From the NCBI GenBank assembly GCA_963580285.1, contig OY757017.1, positions 114,663,527-114,727,526 on the forward strand: a stretch of 64,000 nt of DNA, given 5' to 3'. The notes under the pieces were generated by a model. That model saw only the letters and a list, made by a program, of their open reading frames with translations. It was not told the origin of the DNA and ran no database searches. This DNA is from Lucinisca nassula. Lineage: Eukaryota > Mollusca > Bivalvia > Lucinida > Lucinidae. This document shows positions 10,590-21,339 of the stretch, in pieces. The translations under genes were made by a program, and so were the position numbers. Every line of letters begins with the position of its first letter. The first letter of the stretch is position 1.

Positions 10590-10931
10590 TGTGTGGGTTT
10601 TGTGTCCCCCCCCGCACCCATGCAACCGGGGACCCAGGGCCACCGCCCCGGGAACGGCCAGTCCTCCCAAAGTGGAGGAATCATGTCCCCAGGGGCACCA
10701 GCCCGTGGCCCCCAGGTGCACGGAGAGGCAGAAATATGAGAATGGGGCCTATATCTATGGGTTTTGTGTTCTCCCCCCCCCCCGCACCCATGCAACCGGG
10801 GACCCCGGGCCACCGCCCCGGGAACGGCCAGTCTGCCTAAAGTGGGGGAATCATGTCCCCAGGGGCACCAGCCCGAGGCCCCCAGGTGCACGGAGAGGCA
10901 GAAATATGAGAATGGGGCCTATATCTATGGG
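10590..10931. repeat. GC-rich ~170-bp tandem duplication
   Basis: Two copies, about 10590-10757 and 10758-10931. They share CGCACCCATGCAACCGGGGA, CACCGCCCCGGGAACGGCCA, CCAGGTGCACGGAGAGGCAG and GGGGCCTATATCTATGGGTT. The proline-rich reading frames on both strands are by-products of base composition. Confidence 0.9.
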
Positions 10932-10944
10932 TTGGGCAGCATAA

Positions 10945-11690
10945 GCAGCACTGTTAAATTCTTAGTAAAGATAATTCACCTGTTCGCGACGGCGCAGGCC
11001 AGAAGCACAACGCGGTCACGGTCTGATTGGGAAAGTGCCCCACCCAGGCCGCAACCAGCCCATGCCCCAGCAAGCACGCGACCACGACCAAGCGCAATTT
11101 TTGATTTGAATGATTTGTTTAGAGAGAAACTTATATGCTACTTCAGTTGATTCTCCCGACCCAGACACACAGATGAAACTGCCTGCCAAAATCGAGAGAA
11201 CCAATGAATATAAATCATTTTCCGGCACACACAGCCATAGCGACCAGTGCGCCTGAACAGGAATATATAGGTCTACAAATCCGCACACGCCAAACTACAT
11301 ACAAGCACTTTTGGCATATACGGATGTGCAAACCTAATGCATTCAGGATGTCCTGAACACAGTTCTGGGCATCTACATGTAATTAAAGACTGGTTATGGA
11401 ACAAGGCACAGGGAACCAGATTGCCTCCCGTAGTCAGTAACCTAACGTTAGCAGCATTGTTTGGCTCTCTGATCGAAACCTAGAAACCTTAGTCCCACGC
11501 CCAGCATATTTAGATTGAGAGATTCATATTGCTTTATGATCTAGTTTAGAGAGTGGGAGAATCCTGTCTCCTGACAACCTCCCCCGAGTCCCTGGGGGCA
11601 AGGATATATGGTGTTATTGGGAATGGGCCAGGTGGTTATTGGAGGCTGTGTCTGTAAGAGAAAGAAACATGCAGTATTAATGATCGCTGC
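10945..11690. other. No gene recognised; may include the LINE 3' end
   Basis: No coding signal or repeat that I can name. The 3' untranslated part of the retrotransposon must extend into this stretch from 11766 downward, but no A-rich tail or target-site duplication marks its end. Confidence 0.4.
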
Positions 11691-11766
11691 ATGAAAGGAT
11701 TCCAGCGCTGGAAGAGAAATAAACTTGGATTAGTATTAAATGGTTACTCTTTTATACTGCAGCTGT

Positions 11767-14700
11767 CTATATTTTATCGAATAACTCAGTGTCTTTCAAA
11801 AATGTAATGATTGCCTCAACTATCTGAGGCCTAATGTTTCGTGGGGGGTTAAGTAGGTCTTGTTCATCAAAAGTGTTGTATCCCAATATAAACAGTGCAG
11901 CTTTTAATTCCTGTCTGGGTTCTATATTTCCCTCACAGTGAAAAAGAATATGTTTGATGTTATTTTGCTCATCTTTATTACATCTATTACACTTGATGTG
12001 GTTTTGATTAAATACACAATGGGTCCCTAGTTTACTATGGTTTAGACGCAAACGTGTGTAAACTGCGTCATGTTTTCGGTTATCGCTGTAATGGGTAGTA
12101 GTATTTTTAACCTTAGGTTCTAGTCTATGGTAGAAGCGACCTTTACTTTGTGGGTTGTCCCATAATTTTTGCCATTTTGTCATAATGGCCTGGTTAATTG
12201 CCGGGTATATTTCTGTTTTGGTCGGTAAGGTCTGATCGTTTTTACCGTTTGTCATTGCTGATTTGGCACTTGAGTCTGCCATTTCATTACCTGGGATATC
12301 TACATGGGAAGGAATCCATTCCAGGTAGATATTGTTGCCTTTGTCTTTGGCTGAGTCTAAGAGTAGTAGTATTTTGTTTATTTTATCTGGTCTTGTTTTT
12401 GATTGGCCAGATTGGAGGCCTTGTATTGAGCTGAGGGAGTCTGTAAGTATGACTGCCTCCGGGATGTTATTATCGATGATCCATTTAATGGCATGTTCTA
12501 TTGCTATCAGTTCAATAGTAAATATAGACAGGCTCGAGTTGGTTTTGAGTTCGATATTCACGTTTTCATCAGGGACCGAAACTGCTGCTCCTGCTGTTTG
12601 TTTTTCAATATCTTTGCTGCCATCTGTATATATCTGTAATCTACCCCTATGTTCCCCTTCTATATAGTTTATACTAGTTTGTTTCATAAATGTTATGTCA
12701 TTTTCGCCTTTTTTCCCAATGATGTCCTTGATTGCACAGGAGGGGGGGTTGTGCTTTAAGTCACACTTGTTTCTATAATGGGGTGGTTCGATATCCTTAG
12801 GTATGTTCAGCTCAGCTATGAGCTTCTGAACTGTAACGGAATATGGTCGGTATTGGTGTGCCTTTTTAGTAGTTTGGCACCCATGTTCCCCAATGAGGTC
12901 ATTTACAGGCAGATTTTTACCCAAAGGCGAGGAACGTGCCCAATATTTTAGGATTAGTTCCTCTTTTCTTAAATGGAGTGGTTTTATGCCACATTCTACT
13001 TCGAGTGCATTAATCGGGGTGGATATAAATGCCCTTGTTGCAATGCGGAGGGCTTGGTTTTGTACTGTGTCGAGCTTTTTAAGTTGGGCTTGTGAGGCAG
13101 AGTTATAGGCTTGTGCGCCATAATCTAGTTTACTTAGGATGATGGCTTTGTATAGGTTGATAAGGGTATTCTTATCAGCACCAAAAGTTGTGCCCGTGAC
13201 CAAACGAAGAATGTTCAGGTCCTTCTTACATCTCTGGATGAGCTGTTTTATGTGTTCATCCCATCTGAGTGCTTTATCAAGGATCATCCCTAGAAAGTTT
13301 ACATTGTCCACAAATTCAAGTTTTTTGCCAAAAAGTTTGAGATCGAATTTGGAGGTGTCGATATTTTTCTTACGTCTAAAAAGTATGGCTTTAGTTTTAG
13401 TGTTGGACACCTTAAACCCCCACGCCTCAGCCCAAAATTCGATTTTTTGAGTGCTTTTTGAAGGGCATCTACGGCGCAACTGGGTGAATAATGTTTTCTC
13501 CATATTGCGCTATCGTCTGCAAATTGCGACAGCTGCAGTCTTTCTTCAGGGTCGAGATTCTCTTTTAGTGAAACCATGATTATATTGAAGAGAATGGGAC
13601 TAATAACACTGCCCTGGGGACAGCCATTTTCTAATTTGTGCTGATTTGATGTTTCTTGTCCCACCCTTACTTGAATTTTTCGATTGTGAAGGAAATTGTG
13701 TATCCATTTGAGCATGTTTCCGTTTATGCCAAATTGTTTCAGTTTACAGATGGTTCCTGTTGACCACATGAGGTCAAAGGCTTTTTCCAGGTCTAGAAAG
13801 ACGGCAGCTACTATCTTATTTTCCATAAAGGCCATATTTATCTCATAGTCTAATCTGGTTAGTTGATCAGTGGTAGATCTGTTGGGTCTGAAGCCGGATT
13901 GAGTGTCAGCCAGGTGCCCTTTGTTTTCTAAATGGGCCGTCAATCGTTTAGCAATCATGGTTTCCATTGTTTTACAGATACACGATGTAAGTGATATAGG
14001 TCTGTATGACCCTGGTTCCAGTTTATTTTTATTTGGTTTCATAATAGGTATGATGGTGGCGAGTTTCCATTCGGGTGGGAGTTCTCCTCTTTGATAGGAG
14101 ATATTCATAAGTTTCAATAGTTCCATTTTGGAGTTATCGGGTAGTTGTTTGAGCATTTCATAATGGATTGTGTCCGCTCCTGGTGTTGATTCCTTTTTGG
14201 ATGATAGTGCAGTTCCCAGTTCAAAAAATGTGAAGAGTCGGTTTAAGTCCGAGTTATTTTCTGTTGCCTGGGGTTCCGGGATGTGACCAAGTCCCCTATC
14301 TTCCATAATTATTTTAACAGCTTGAAATTTGGGCATATGATTTGACGATTTCGACATGTTGTCATAATGTTGTGCTAGAGCATTAGCTTTTTCTTTTTCA
14401 TCGGTAATGATTGTTTTGTTTACCTCTAGGCAGGTAATATGGTCAGTAGGTTTGCCCCGGAAGCGGTTAATCATATTCCATACTGTTTTGGAGTTTGCCT
14501 TATGGTCTAGTTTAGATACAAAGTCACGCCATGAATTAATCTGTTTGTCCCGTTTAATGTCTCTTGCTTCATTTTTTAACCTGTTATAGTTTCGTTTTTG
14601 TTCTGGATTTTTATTTTTAAGGTATTTCTTTCTAGCTTGTTCACGTTTTTTGATAGCTATAGTAATTTCCTGATCCCACCAGGGCGGTCGGAGCGATTTT

Positions 14701-15596
14701 ACTTTTGGTTTTGTTTTCGGAATAGTTTTCTGACAAATTTGTTGGAGGGATTCTACAAAGTCTGTTGCTATTTCCTGTGTTGGATTGTTTTCGTTTATTT
14801 TTAATGTTTCTGCGCACAGAATTTTGAACTTTTCCCAATCAGCTCTTTGTAAGTTCCATTTTGGATTGTGGGCTGTCCCCAGTGCATTGAATTTTGAAAT
14901 AAATCGGAGGTAGATGGGGAGGTGATCGCTTCCACAAGTGTTGCCCAGGGTTTCCCAGATTGTACCTATGCTCAGGGCTGGAGTGGCTATTGACAGGTCA
15001 GGCGATGTAGTATATTCTGCCATCGTGGCTTCATCATTCTCATTGAGTATAATAAGGCAGTTATTTATGACGAGGTCAAGTAAGATTTTTCCCTTTGTGT
15101 TTGATTTGGAGCTCCATAAGGAGTCATGGGCATTAAAGTCGCCTACAAGTATGAAATTGTTGGTAGGGATAAGGTCAAGGACCTTTTGATATTCATCAGC
15201 CGTTGACCCGCTTTGAGGAGGGTCATAGCAATTAAGGATAGTTATTTTGTCTTTTTCTAAATATATGGTGGTGGCACAGTATTCAAGGTTGGGTTGCTCA
15301 ATTTTAAGGTCTAAGTTTGTGAAAGGTAAATCGTTTCTAATATATGTTAGGACTCCGCGTCCTCTGTCTATTCTATGTTTGAAGGAGGCGACTTTGTAAT
15401 TTGGTATGTGGGGTATTTTATTTTTCAACCACGTTTCTTGTAGGCAAAGTAGATGGGGCTTAAGTTTTTTATCTTCCAGTTGTGACCTAAGTTCGGAGAT
15501 ATTGCCCATGTTACGGATGTTCCATTGAACCAATTCAAGGTCAGAAGCTGTTGTTACAGCCGCGTGTGTGAAGCCGTTGCTGTAGTCGTGGGGCAA
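11767..15596 (-). pseudogene. LINE ORF2: endonuclease-reverse transcriptase-RNase H, one frameshift
   Basis: Replicase of the retrotransposon, nicking the target and copying its RNA there. Residues 20-230 are an exonuclease-endonuclease-phosphatase fold (QWNI 24-27, LQETW 52-56, GDFNAH 152-157, SPDLSI 198-203, GSDHLP 222-227). The RT follows with YRPISL 531, FLDLEKAFD 600, GCPQGSVISP 658 and the catalytic FADD 692-695. Near codon 718 the frame breaks at an A run (plus-strand T run 13443-13448). Reading resumes in another frame: the first stretch is open 15596-13299 and the second 13503-11767. The second stretch carries RNase H (YTDGSK, the ELIAIEHA Glu, LTDSLSS, PSHVDIPGNEMAD) and a C-terminal CNRC..HILFHC zinc-binding motif. 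It starts 11 nt after the ORF1 stop. All catalytic residues seem intact. Total coding length would be about 1,275 codons. Confidence 0.93.
13443..13448 (-). other. Frameshift site in LINE ORF2 (A6 run)
   Basis: The two ORF2 frames join at a run of six A on the coding strand. The downstream frame, beginning IEFWAEAWGF, fits the family RT thumb and continues to RNase H. A one-base length change in this run explains the break. It could be a real mutation, an assembly error in a homopolymer, or slippage. Confidence 0.75.
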
Positions 15597-15607
15597 TGGC
15601 GGGGGTA

Positions 15608-17236
15608 TTAGTGTCTACCGGAGGTCTCTTGTGATAGTAACGTATAAATATTGTTACTATGGTACGTTGCCTTAGGTAAGGAGTTATTTGGTCGTCTGGT
15701 TTTTTGCTGGGCAACCATTGTGTTGGCATTTGTATGTATAGGATCGGGCCTTCTAACTTGATTGGATGAGGCAGTTCCTGTATTTTGAGGAGCATACCTC
15801 GGCACATTTGGTTTAAAGGGAACTGGGGGCAGGTTATGGGTCTGTATGAGGGGGGGAGTGTTATCTCTTTCATCCACATGCTTCTCTATGATGTTTGATA
15901 CTACACTTTCTTTCTGCTTTTTACTCATATTGGATGTGTTTGTGTGTAAGATGTCTGTTAATATGTGTTTTAATTGTAGTAGTGTGATGGTTTTCGTCAT
16001 GTCAGGTCCGGTTGCTGGTTGTTCGGCATTTTTAGATTTATTTATTTTCGGAAAGTCCGTTTCTAAATTAAAAAGGGAGTGGGGTTTGATCATCATGAGG
16101 GGGGCTAGTTTTTTGTCGGTCCTGTGTGTTGTTGGATCTTTCCTTCTTTTTGCCGATTCTACGTAGGTTATGTTATTTTTCCTATCAATGGCATATTTCT
16201 GTTCCAAGAAGAAAGGGCAAGATTTGGATGCCGCTCCATGTTGACCGTAGCAATTGCTACATTTTCTTAATCGCGATTCAGTTTTATGCGTGCACTGGCT
16301 GTAATTATGATTTCCAGCGCACAAAGGACACTTAACGGGGTTACCAGGACAGGTGTTTATACTATGCCCATGTTCCTGGCAATTATTGCATCTTAGATAG
16401 GGTATTTCGCAGGGGTAAACTGGATAAGATTCTGTCCTAGTTAGAAGTAGTGTGGGGGCTTCCTGAACGTTGAAGGTAATTTTGACCATGTCTGTTGGTT
16501 GTTTTAGTTTGTTCGAGATTCTGTAAAGGTCCTTGGTGAGTTGGCCATTTTGGTTAAATGACCGCTGAAATTGGGCCAGGTTAGTGTTGAAGGGGACGTT
16601 TTTAATTATCCCCGTACTGGTTGGATTGTTCTTGTTAACGGGGGCTGATTGCTGGGTAGGGGTCTTTGTAAACTTGGGGTGGTGACCATGACCCGCTATT
16701 GGTTGCATGGCTGACTCCATGCCAATAATATGGAGGTTGGGATTATTGGGTACATGATTAAAATTTCTTGCTTTGGGTAAGCTATGTTTCGAGATAGCAA
16801 AAGTGGGACCTAATAGTCCCACTTTAGGATAGGTTGTTTTAATGTCTGACCCCATATGTTTTTTGAATGCCTTTGTTATGGTCTCGGCCTCTTTTGATGA
16901 CAGTGGTCTTTTTTCTTCTAATGATATTGTGAAATAATATTGCTCCTGGTTCTGAGTGAGGCTGGCGGTGGGTTTGGCGGTGGGTTTGGCGGCGGTGGGT
17001 TTGGCGGTGGGTTTGGTATTTTTAGTTCTAGAATTGAGGTCCTCTATGCAGGTCTGTATGAGCTCTACAAATGATCTTTCATTTTCATTTGATACTTCGT
17101 TTACTGTGTTTTCAAGTGGAGATATTGGGCTTGTCGGTTTGTTGTTGACCCTTTTAGCAGGGGTCGACGCTTTGGGGGAGTTAGAGTCGTTAAGGTTTCT
17201 TTTTCTCTTGGGTACAGCAACGTTGTCCCAGTCCAT
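15608..17236 (-). CDS. LINE ORF1: gag-like nucleic-acid-binding protein with three zinc knuckles
   Basis: 542 codons, uninterrupted. The N-terminal 90 residues are basic and Ser/Pro-rich and include a KPTA repeat (about 75-92). The middle (about 98-275) resembles ORF1 of I-type LINEs. Three Cys/His knuckles follow: CNNCQEHGHSINTC at 283-296 (CX2CX4HX4C), CPLCAGNHNYSQC at 303-315 (CX2CX3HX4C), and CSNCYGQHGAASKSC at 326-340 (CX2CX3HX6C). Such proteins coat the element RNA. The frame stays open upstream of the chosen ATG, back to the end of the preceding open frame, without another ATG. A longer product made by frameshifting from the upstream frame is therefore possible. Confidence 0.88.
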   Translation of the reverse strand: MDWDNVAVPKRKRNLNDSNSPKASTPAKRVNNKPTSPISPLENTVNEVSNENERSFVELIQTCIEDLNSRTKNTKPTAKPTAAKPTAKPTASLTQNQEQYYFTISLEEKRPLSSKEAETITKAFKKHMGSDIKTTYPKVGLLGPTFAISKHSLPKARNFNHVPNNPNLHIIGMESAMQPIAGHGHHPKFTKTPTQQSAPVNKNNPTSTGIIKNVPFNTNLAQFQRSFNQNGQLTKDLYRISNKLKQPTDMVKITFNVQEAPTLLLTRTESYPVYPCEIPYLRCNNCQEHGHSINTCPGNPVKCPLCAGNHNYSQCTHKTESRLRKCSNCYGQHGAASKSCPFFLEQKYAIDRKNNITYVESAKRRKDPTTHRTDKKLAPLMMIKPHSLFNLETDFPKINKSKNAEQPATGPDMTKTITLLQLKHILTDILHTNTSNMSKKQKESVVSNIIEKHVDERDNTPPLIQTHNLPPVPFKPNVPRYAPQNTGTASSNQVRRPDPIHTNANTMVAQQKTRRPNNSLPKATYHSNNIYTLLSQETSGRH

Positions 17237-17301
17237 GTCCGTGTCTTCATTAGCATGGTCTTTGTTGTTTGCGAGAGTTATGAAAAGTTCAGTTCGGTTT
17301 A

Positions 17302-18123
17302 TTATTTTGCCTTGGGTCTTTTGGGGGTGGCTTGATAGCGCTGGGATGAGTCCTGTTTCAACGGGGTACCTTGCTGAACGTGAAGCCGAGCTGGCGTTAG
17401 GATGGCTCTCTTAGGGGCTGGTGTGGTATCAACGGGTGTGGGGACGGGCTTGATGGGTGTACCGGCAATTTTTGATAAGTCCGGTACTGTCCCGGGTTTT
17501 ATCATGTTTGGGTTCTCCGGGCTCTCCGATGTCAGGTCGACCACTGATGGGGCCGGTGAGGGCTCGACGGTTGCAGACACCGCTGTTGTTGGAGCACCGG
17601 CGGTACTTGAAGGGTCCGGTACAGTCCCGGGATTTGTTAAGGTTGGGCTCATTGGGCTTACCGGGCTCTCGGGTTTGGGGGGCCATGTGTCCACTTCTAA
17701 GTTAGGGTACATTATTTCAGCAGGTTCCTTTCCCGAGGAGCTTAAGATGCAGAAAAATGTTAGGTCCAAATCCTTAGTTGGACTGGTGTCGTTGGTGTGG
17801 TCACTGATCAGACCCTCTTGTCCTTGCCCAGGGATGGGATAAGAATCGGAGATGATATTCTCCGAAGGCTGGTGATTGTCCTTATGACTCCCAGACGTGT
17901 TGATGGGGCTGTTGTCTTGCCCAGGTGTGGGATAAGTGTCTGGGAATGTGTCTTCCTTAGCGGGGGGATCCGGTGTGGTTTGATTCCCTGGTGATCTGGT
18001 GCTGGATCTGGTGCTGGATAAATCACTTGTATCAGAGGTGGGGGTTATATCCAGCACATCATATTGTGTAGCGCAAGACACTTTGGTTGCCATTGTACTA
18101 GTGAGTTGAGTTGAATGGGACAA
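17302..18123 (-). CDS. Upstream ORF of the retrotransposon, Pro/Ser/Thr-rich, unknown function
   Basis: 273 codons, rich in Pro, Thr, Ser and Asp, with no recognised domain. It contains imperfect internal repeats (GNQTTPD.., TYPTPGQDN, SYPIPGQGQ; NPGTVPDPS and KPGTVPDLS) and a basic tail (ATPKRPKAK). A better start context may be the internal ATG at codon 11 (MATKVSC). It ends 65 nt before the ORF1 ATG, one frame off. The ORF1 frame is open across that gap. Most non-LTR elements of this group have two ORFs, so this is either a genuine third ORF or the N-terminal part of one ancestral ORF1 separated by a frameshift. It is probably disordered. Confidence 0.6.
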   Translation of the reverse strand: MSHSTQLTSTMATKVSCATQYDVLDITPTSDTSDLSSTRSSTRSPGNQTTPDPPAKEDTFPDTYPTPGQDNSPINTSGSHKDNHQPSENIISDSYPIPGQGQEGLISDHTNDTSPTKDLDLTFFCILSSSGKEPAEIMYPNLEVDTWPPKPESPVSPMSPTLTNPGTVPDPSSTAGAPTTAVSATVEPSPAPSVVDLTSESPENPNMIKPGTVPDLSKIAGTPIKPVPTPVDTTPAPKRAILTPARLHVQQGTPLKQDSSQRYQATPKRPKAK

Positions 18124-18607
18124 AGGAATGTATTGAATAAACGCAAGATTAACAACAAAGCAGGAAAATAGCAGTAATTTCTTACTTTTATATCCTGTGT
18201 AGTTCGTTTAAACTTGTTGTGGGTGTCTGTTATCTTTCTCCGTGAGTCTGATGACCTAAAGAGAATAAATACGTACAAGGTTAAGCGCAGCGATCTTTCA
18301 CCAATGGCGTCTAGAGCTGGAATCCCTCGAGAAAATATTTCAAACGATGTCAGCACAAGTACATGTTCAATGTTTAAAAGGCATTGACTTCAAAAAAAGG
18401 AAAATCAGTGCTACCGTTCATATTTGCTGCACGTCAAATTGTGCGTCTCATTTGTATGAAATTTCATGAAAATATCTCTAACGGTGCCAGAGTTATGGAG
18501 CGAACTTAGGTGCATGATAGAAATGGCTATGTTAAATGTTCAAAGGGCAATGATTCCCGAGGTAGGAAAACCAGAGTTACGGTAAATATGTTTTGCACGT
18601 CGTCTCT

Positions 18608-18888
18608 CATTACGCAAACACGCCTATACAAATACATTTCTACCTTTATCGGCGAAAAAATGAAAATTTTATGATGAAAAATTGTGATATTTTTCTTATT
18701 TCTGCTCAAAATATAGATTGTGGGCACTCGTTAGAACCGCCTCATCGAGGCGGTTCTAACGAGTACCCACAATCTATATTTTAGAGCAAAAATAAGAAAA
18801 ATAAGGTATACCCCCCGGAAACCCCAGTTTTACTATATAAAAGTGGGGTTCAAGGGGGTCAAAATTATATAGGCGTGTTTTCGTGATG
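18608..18888. mobile_element. MITE family A copy, complete
   Basis: Termini CATTACGCAAACACGCCTAT and ATAGGCGTGTTTTCGTGATG are inverted repeats. The central hairpin at 18713-18785 is near perfect (TTGTGGGCACTCGTTAGAAC, CCTCATCGAGG). An AACCCCAGTTTTACTATATA stem is present. It serves as the reference copy for family A. Confidence 0.85.
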
Positions 18889-18949
18889 TTTTGAAGCGGA
18901 CACGAAACTAAGATAGAAATGGCTATGTTCAATGTCCCAAGGGCAATAT

Positions 18950-19050
18950 TAAACTCGAAAAAGTAGGAAAATCATAGTTACAGACAACGATCGTCTCGAT
19001 ATAAGTGAAATAATCTAGAACGGGCTGTAAAACCAACAAAAATGTCTTTA
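18950..19050 (+). repeat. SINE family 3 tail fragment
   Basis: CGTCTCGATATAAGTGAAATAAT followed by GGGCTGTAAAACCAACAAAA matches the tail of the tRNA-like SINE at 53511-53750. Bases 19050-19390 show nothing else. Confidence 0.5.
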
Positions 19051-19394
19051 CTTGTCGCAAAACCCGCAGACAGGATTGTCATGGCGGGTCTCATATTTTC
19101 TACAAGCATTTTAGATGCCCATAGTGAGCAGATTCTTTAATCATGATGCTGGCATCCGAAATCGAACATTTCGTAAGTTTATTGAGTATGATGTATGTTT
19201 GTGTGATGTTGTATTGCTCGATATTTTGCAATTATGCGGTTTATTGATTTCGTAGATATGTTCTGTTGCACTATCAGGACTATATTGGAAGTATGCAGGC
19301 AAATCAGTGATTCATGATTCCTTCAGAAGCGATGAGTGTAAATGTGGATACTGTTGTTAAAGGATAACAAATCCCCCGTGTCAGATAATATTAG

Positions 19395-19917
19395 GATACC
19401 ACATCCGTGGGACATAGTGCATTCTTTCATATCTCAAAATGGTTAGTTTTTTCTGATGAAAATTTGAGATATTTTTCTTATTTATCCTCCAAACATAGGT
19501 TGTGGGTGCTCGTTAGAACCGCCTCATTGAGGCGGTTCTAAAGAGTACCCACAACCTATGTCAACCTATGGGTGCTCGTTAGAACCGCCTCATTGAGGCG
19601 GTTCTAAAGAGTACCCACAACCTATGTCTTAGAGCAGAAATAAGAAGAATAATGTATATCCATATAAACCCTAGTTTTGTCTGTACAATGTGGGGTTTAA
19701 GGGCTGATCATTTCACGGACTTATTATTAGAAGCCTCCGTGGTACAGTGGTTACGCTACTCGCCTTGTAAACCAGGGGTCGCAGGATCGATCCCGGGCTT
19801 CTCCAGACTTTCGGATGAGTCTTTAAACTGAGGTCCCGTCTCCGTATGACCTTAGTTGTTGGTGAGACGTAAAACTCAAACACTCACTCACTCAGTGACG
19901 GACTTATTAACATGATG
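19395..19917. mobile_element. MITE family B with doubled hairpin, interrupted by a SINE
   Basis: Left end CCACATCCGTGGGACATAG; right end TCACGGACTTATTAACATGATG. The hairpin module is duplicated in tandem (19494-19562 and 19563-19630). SINE family 2 (19727-19897) is inserted in the right terminus and duplicates ACGGACTTATTA. Confidence 0.8.
19727..19897 (+). mobile_element. tRNA-derived SINE family 2 with 12-bp TSD
   Basis: tRNA-like head with an A box (TGGTACAGTGG) and a B box (GGATCGATCCC). A body follows with ACTTTCGGATGAGTCTTTAA, then an ACTCACTC tail. The target duplication ACGGACTTATTA is at 19715-19726 and 19898-19909. The sequence is not a functional tRNA. Confidence 0.9.
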
Positions 19918-20302
19918 ATGTGTTTTTATGGCTCAAAAAGGGATCCCGTAGGACGCACAACGTGTATGCAGCGTCGTATCAAGGTCGATGCACGTCAAAG
20001 CAACGTGCGGCGTTGTTTGGATGCCATGTGCTCGCTTGTATCAGTTTCTAGTGAAAACTATTTGATGTTTTATTATTATTATTTTCTGTCTCAAATATAA
20101 TTTGTAGGATATTGTAAGAATCGCCTCCGGTTCTAACGAGTACCCACAATCTATGTATTGGAACACAAAATAGTGTTGGTTTTTTCAAATCCCATTTTCA
20201 GTACTAAAATGAAGTGAACCACGGACTTGTTAACGTAATGGTCTTTATTGACTGTTCTGAACCAAAATTATACTAGTGGTCTCTTCCATTGCTATATGTT
20301 GG

Positions 20303-20607
20303 TTTGTTTTGTTTGCTTGATTTGGGGTTTAACGCCCCCGTCAACACTGTATAGATCATTTTGGAGACGTGGCTTCCAGTTTTGTGGGACTTTTACCCGA
20401 CATTGAGATGAAATGACATCTCAAGCCCTGTCGCCCAATGAAACTATAAGGGTTTTTTAGCACGGTCGGGCCGACTCGCACCGCTTTGCCTGGGCTGGCT
20501 TAGATCATCTAAGCGGTTTACCAGTACTCGTGTGCTTTCGGTTTCAGCTTTGCATGGGAGCATCATGCAGCCCATATTTTTCTTCAAGCCCCGATGGGCG
20601 GAGGCTG
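20303..20607 (-). mobile_element. SINE family 1, reverse copy
   Basis: Tail complement TTTGTTTTGTTTGCTTGATT; head complement CAGCCCATATTTTTCTTCAA then GCCCCGATGGGCGG. Nearly full length. Confidence 0.8.
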
Positions 20608-21069
20608 TGCTATATGTTGTACAAGTCCATTTTGTCATATAAGGGGTGTCAGGCCTATTTTTTTTAGATTTTATTCCATTTTGACAGAAAATCCTGTTAA
20701 CAAACAGTGTGGACCCTGATTAGACTTCTGCGTTTTTTGCCAAGGTACCCCTTTAGGGGTTTCCCGCAAGCAATTGGTTAAGATAACATGTCTCCTATTA
20801 TTTTTATTTTTGCTCAGCTTTTGATTTTTGATGATCGCTAAAACGGTCTCAGTGAGCAGGTTTACAAGCTATGTTTCAAGTTAAGCTGAAATTTGTGTCT
20901 GTGCAAACCCTTATTTTCTTCATGTATACCAATGGAAGTTCTATAATTCTCTAGTGTGACTCTACGACTCTACTCTACTCATATGCTGGGATGTGCTTGA
21001 TAATGGACACACATTAATATTGCCTTATAAACTTGGCATAATTTCCACAACTTATATGAGCACCATGTT

Positions 21070-21200
21070 AAAAAGAGAACTGAGGTTTACAAGGGAATAT
21101 ATTATTTTTTTCTGATATCTGTTCCAAAACATAGATAGTAGGTATGAGTACTCAATGAGGCAGTTCTTGAGAGCACCCATAACCTATGTTTGGTGTTAAA
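21070..21200. mobile_element. Degenerate MITE hairpin arm
   Basis: ACTGAGGTTTACAAGGG, ACATAGATAGTAGG and CTCAATGAGGCAGTTCTTGA retain the hairpin layout of families A and B. Lies about 140 bp upstream of the four-pass gene start. Confidence 0.5.
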
Positions 21201-21339
21201 GTAAGAACAATATCAAAAATTTACATCAGAAGTATAACCGTTTTGTAGAAATGAAAGAGTGTTCTATGTCCTAAGGATGTGTTGTATTTTACTGAAGCGC
21301 TCCTTATTCCGCTATAGCAGCTGAGTGGACGGATAGAGA

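Larger units (their letters stand above)
11700..18240 (-). mobile_element. Non-LTR retrotransposon, nearly intact (I/Nimb-like)
   Basis: Three consecutive open frames on the minus strand: an upstream Pro/Ser/Thr-rich frame, a gag-like zinc-knuckle ORF1, and an EEP endonuclease-RT-RNase H ORF2. An APE-type endonuclease together with an RNase H domain is characteristic of the I group, including Nimb elements of molluscs. The clade is inferred from domain order, not from a tree. The ends are not defined: coding runs from 18123 to 11767, with the 5' leader upstream and an unknown 3' UTR downstream. One frameshift in ORF2 is the only clear lesion, so the copy is young. Confidence 0.9.

Noticed and set aside
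10434..11150. Proline- and glycine-rich open frames on both strands
   Set aside because: GC-rich tandem duplication; open frames on several strands at once reflect composition.
12198..17994. Plus-strand open frames across the LINE
   Set aside because: They are antisense shadows of ORF0, ORF1 and ORF2.
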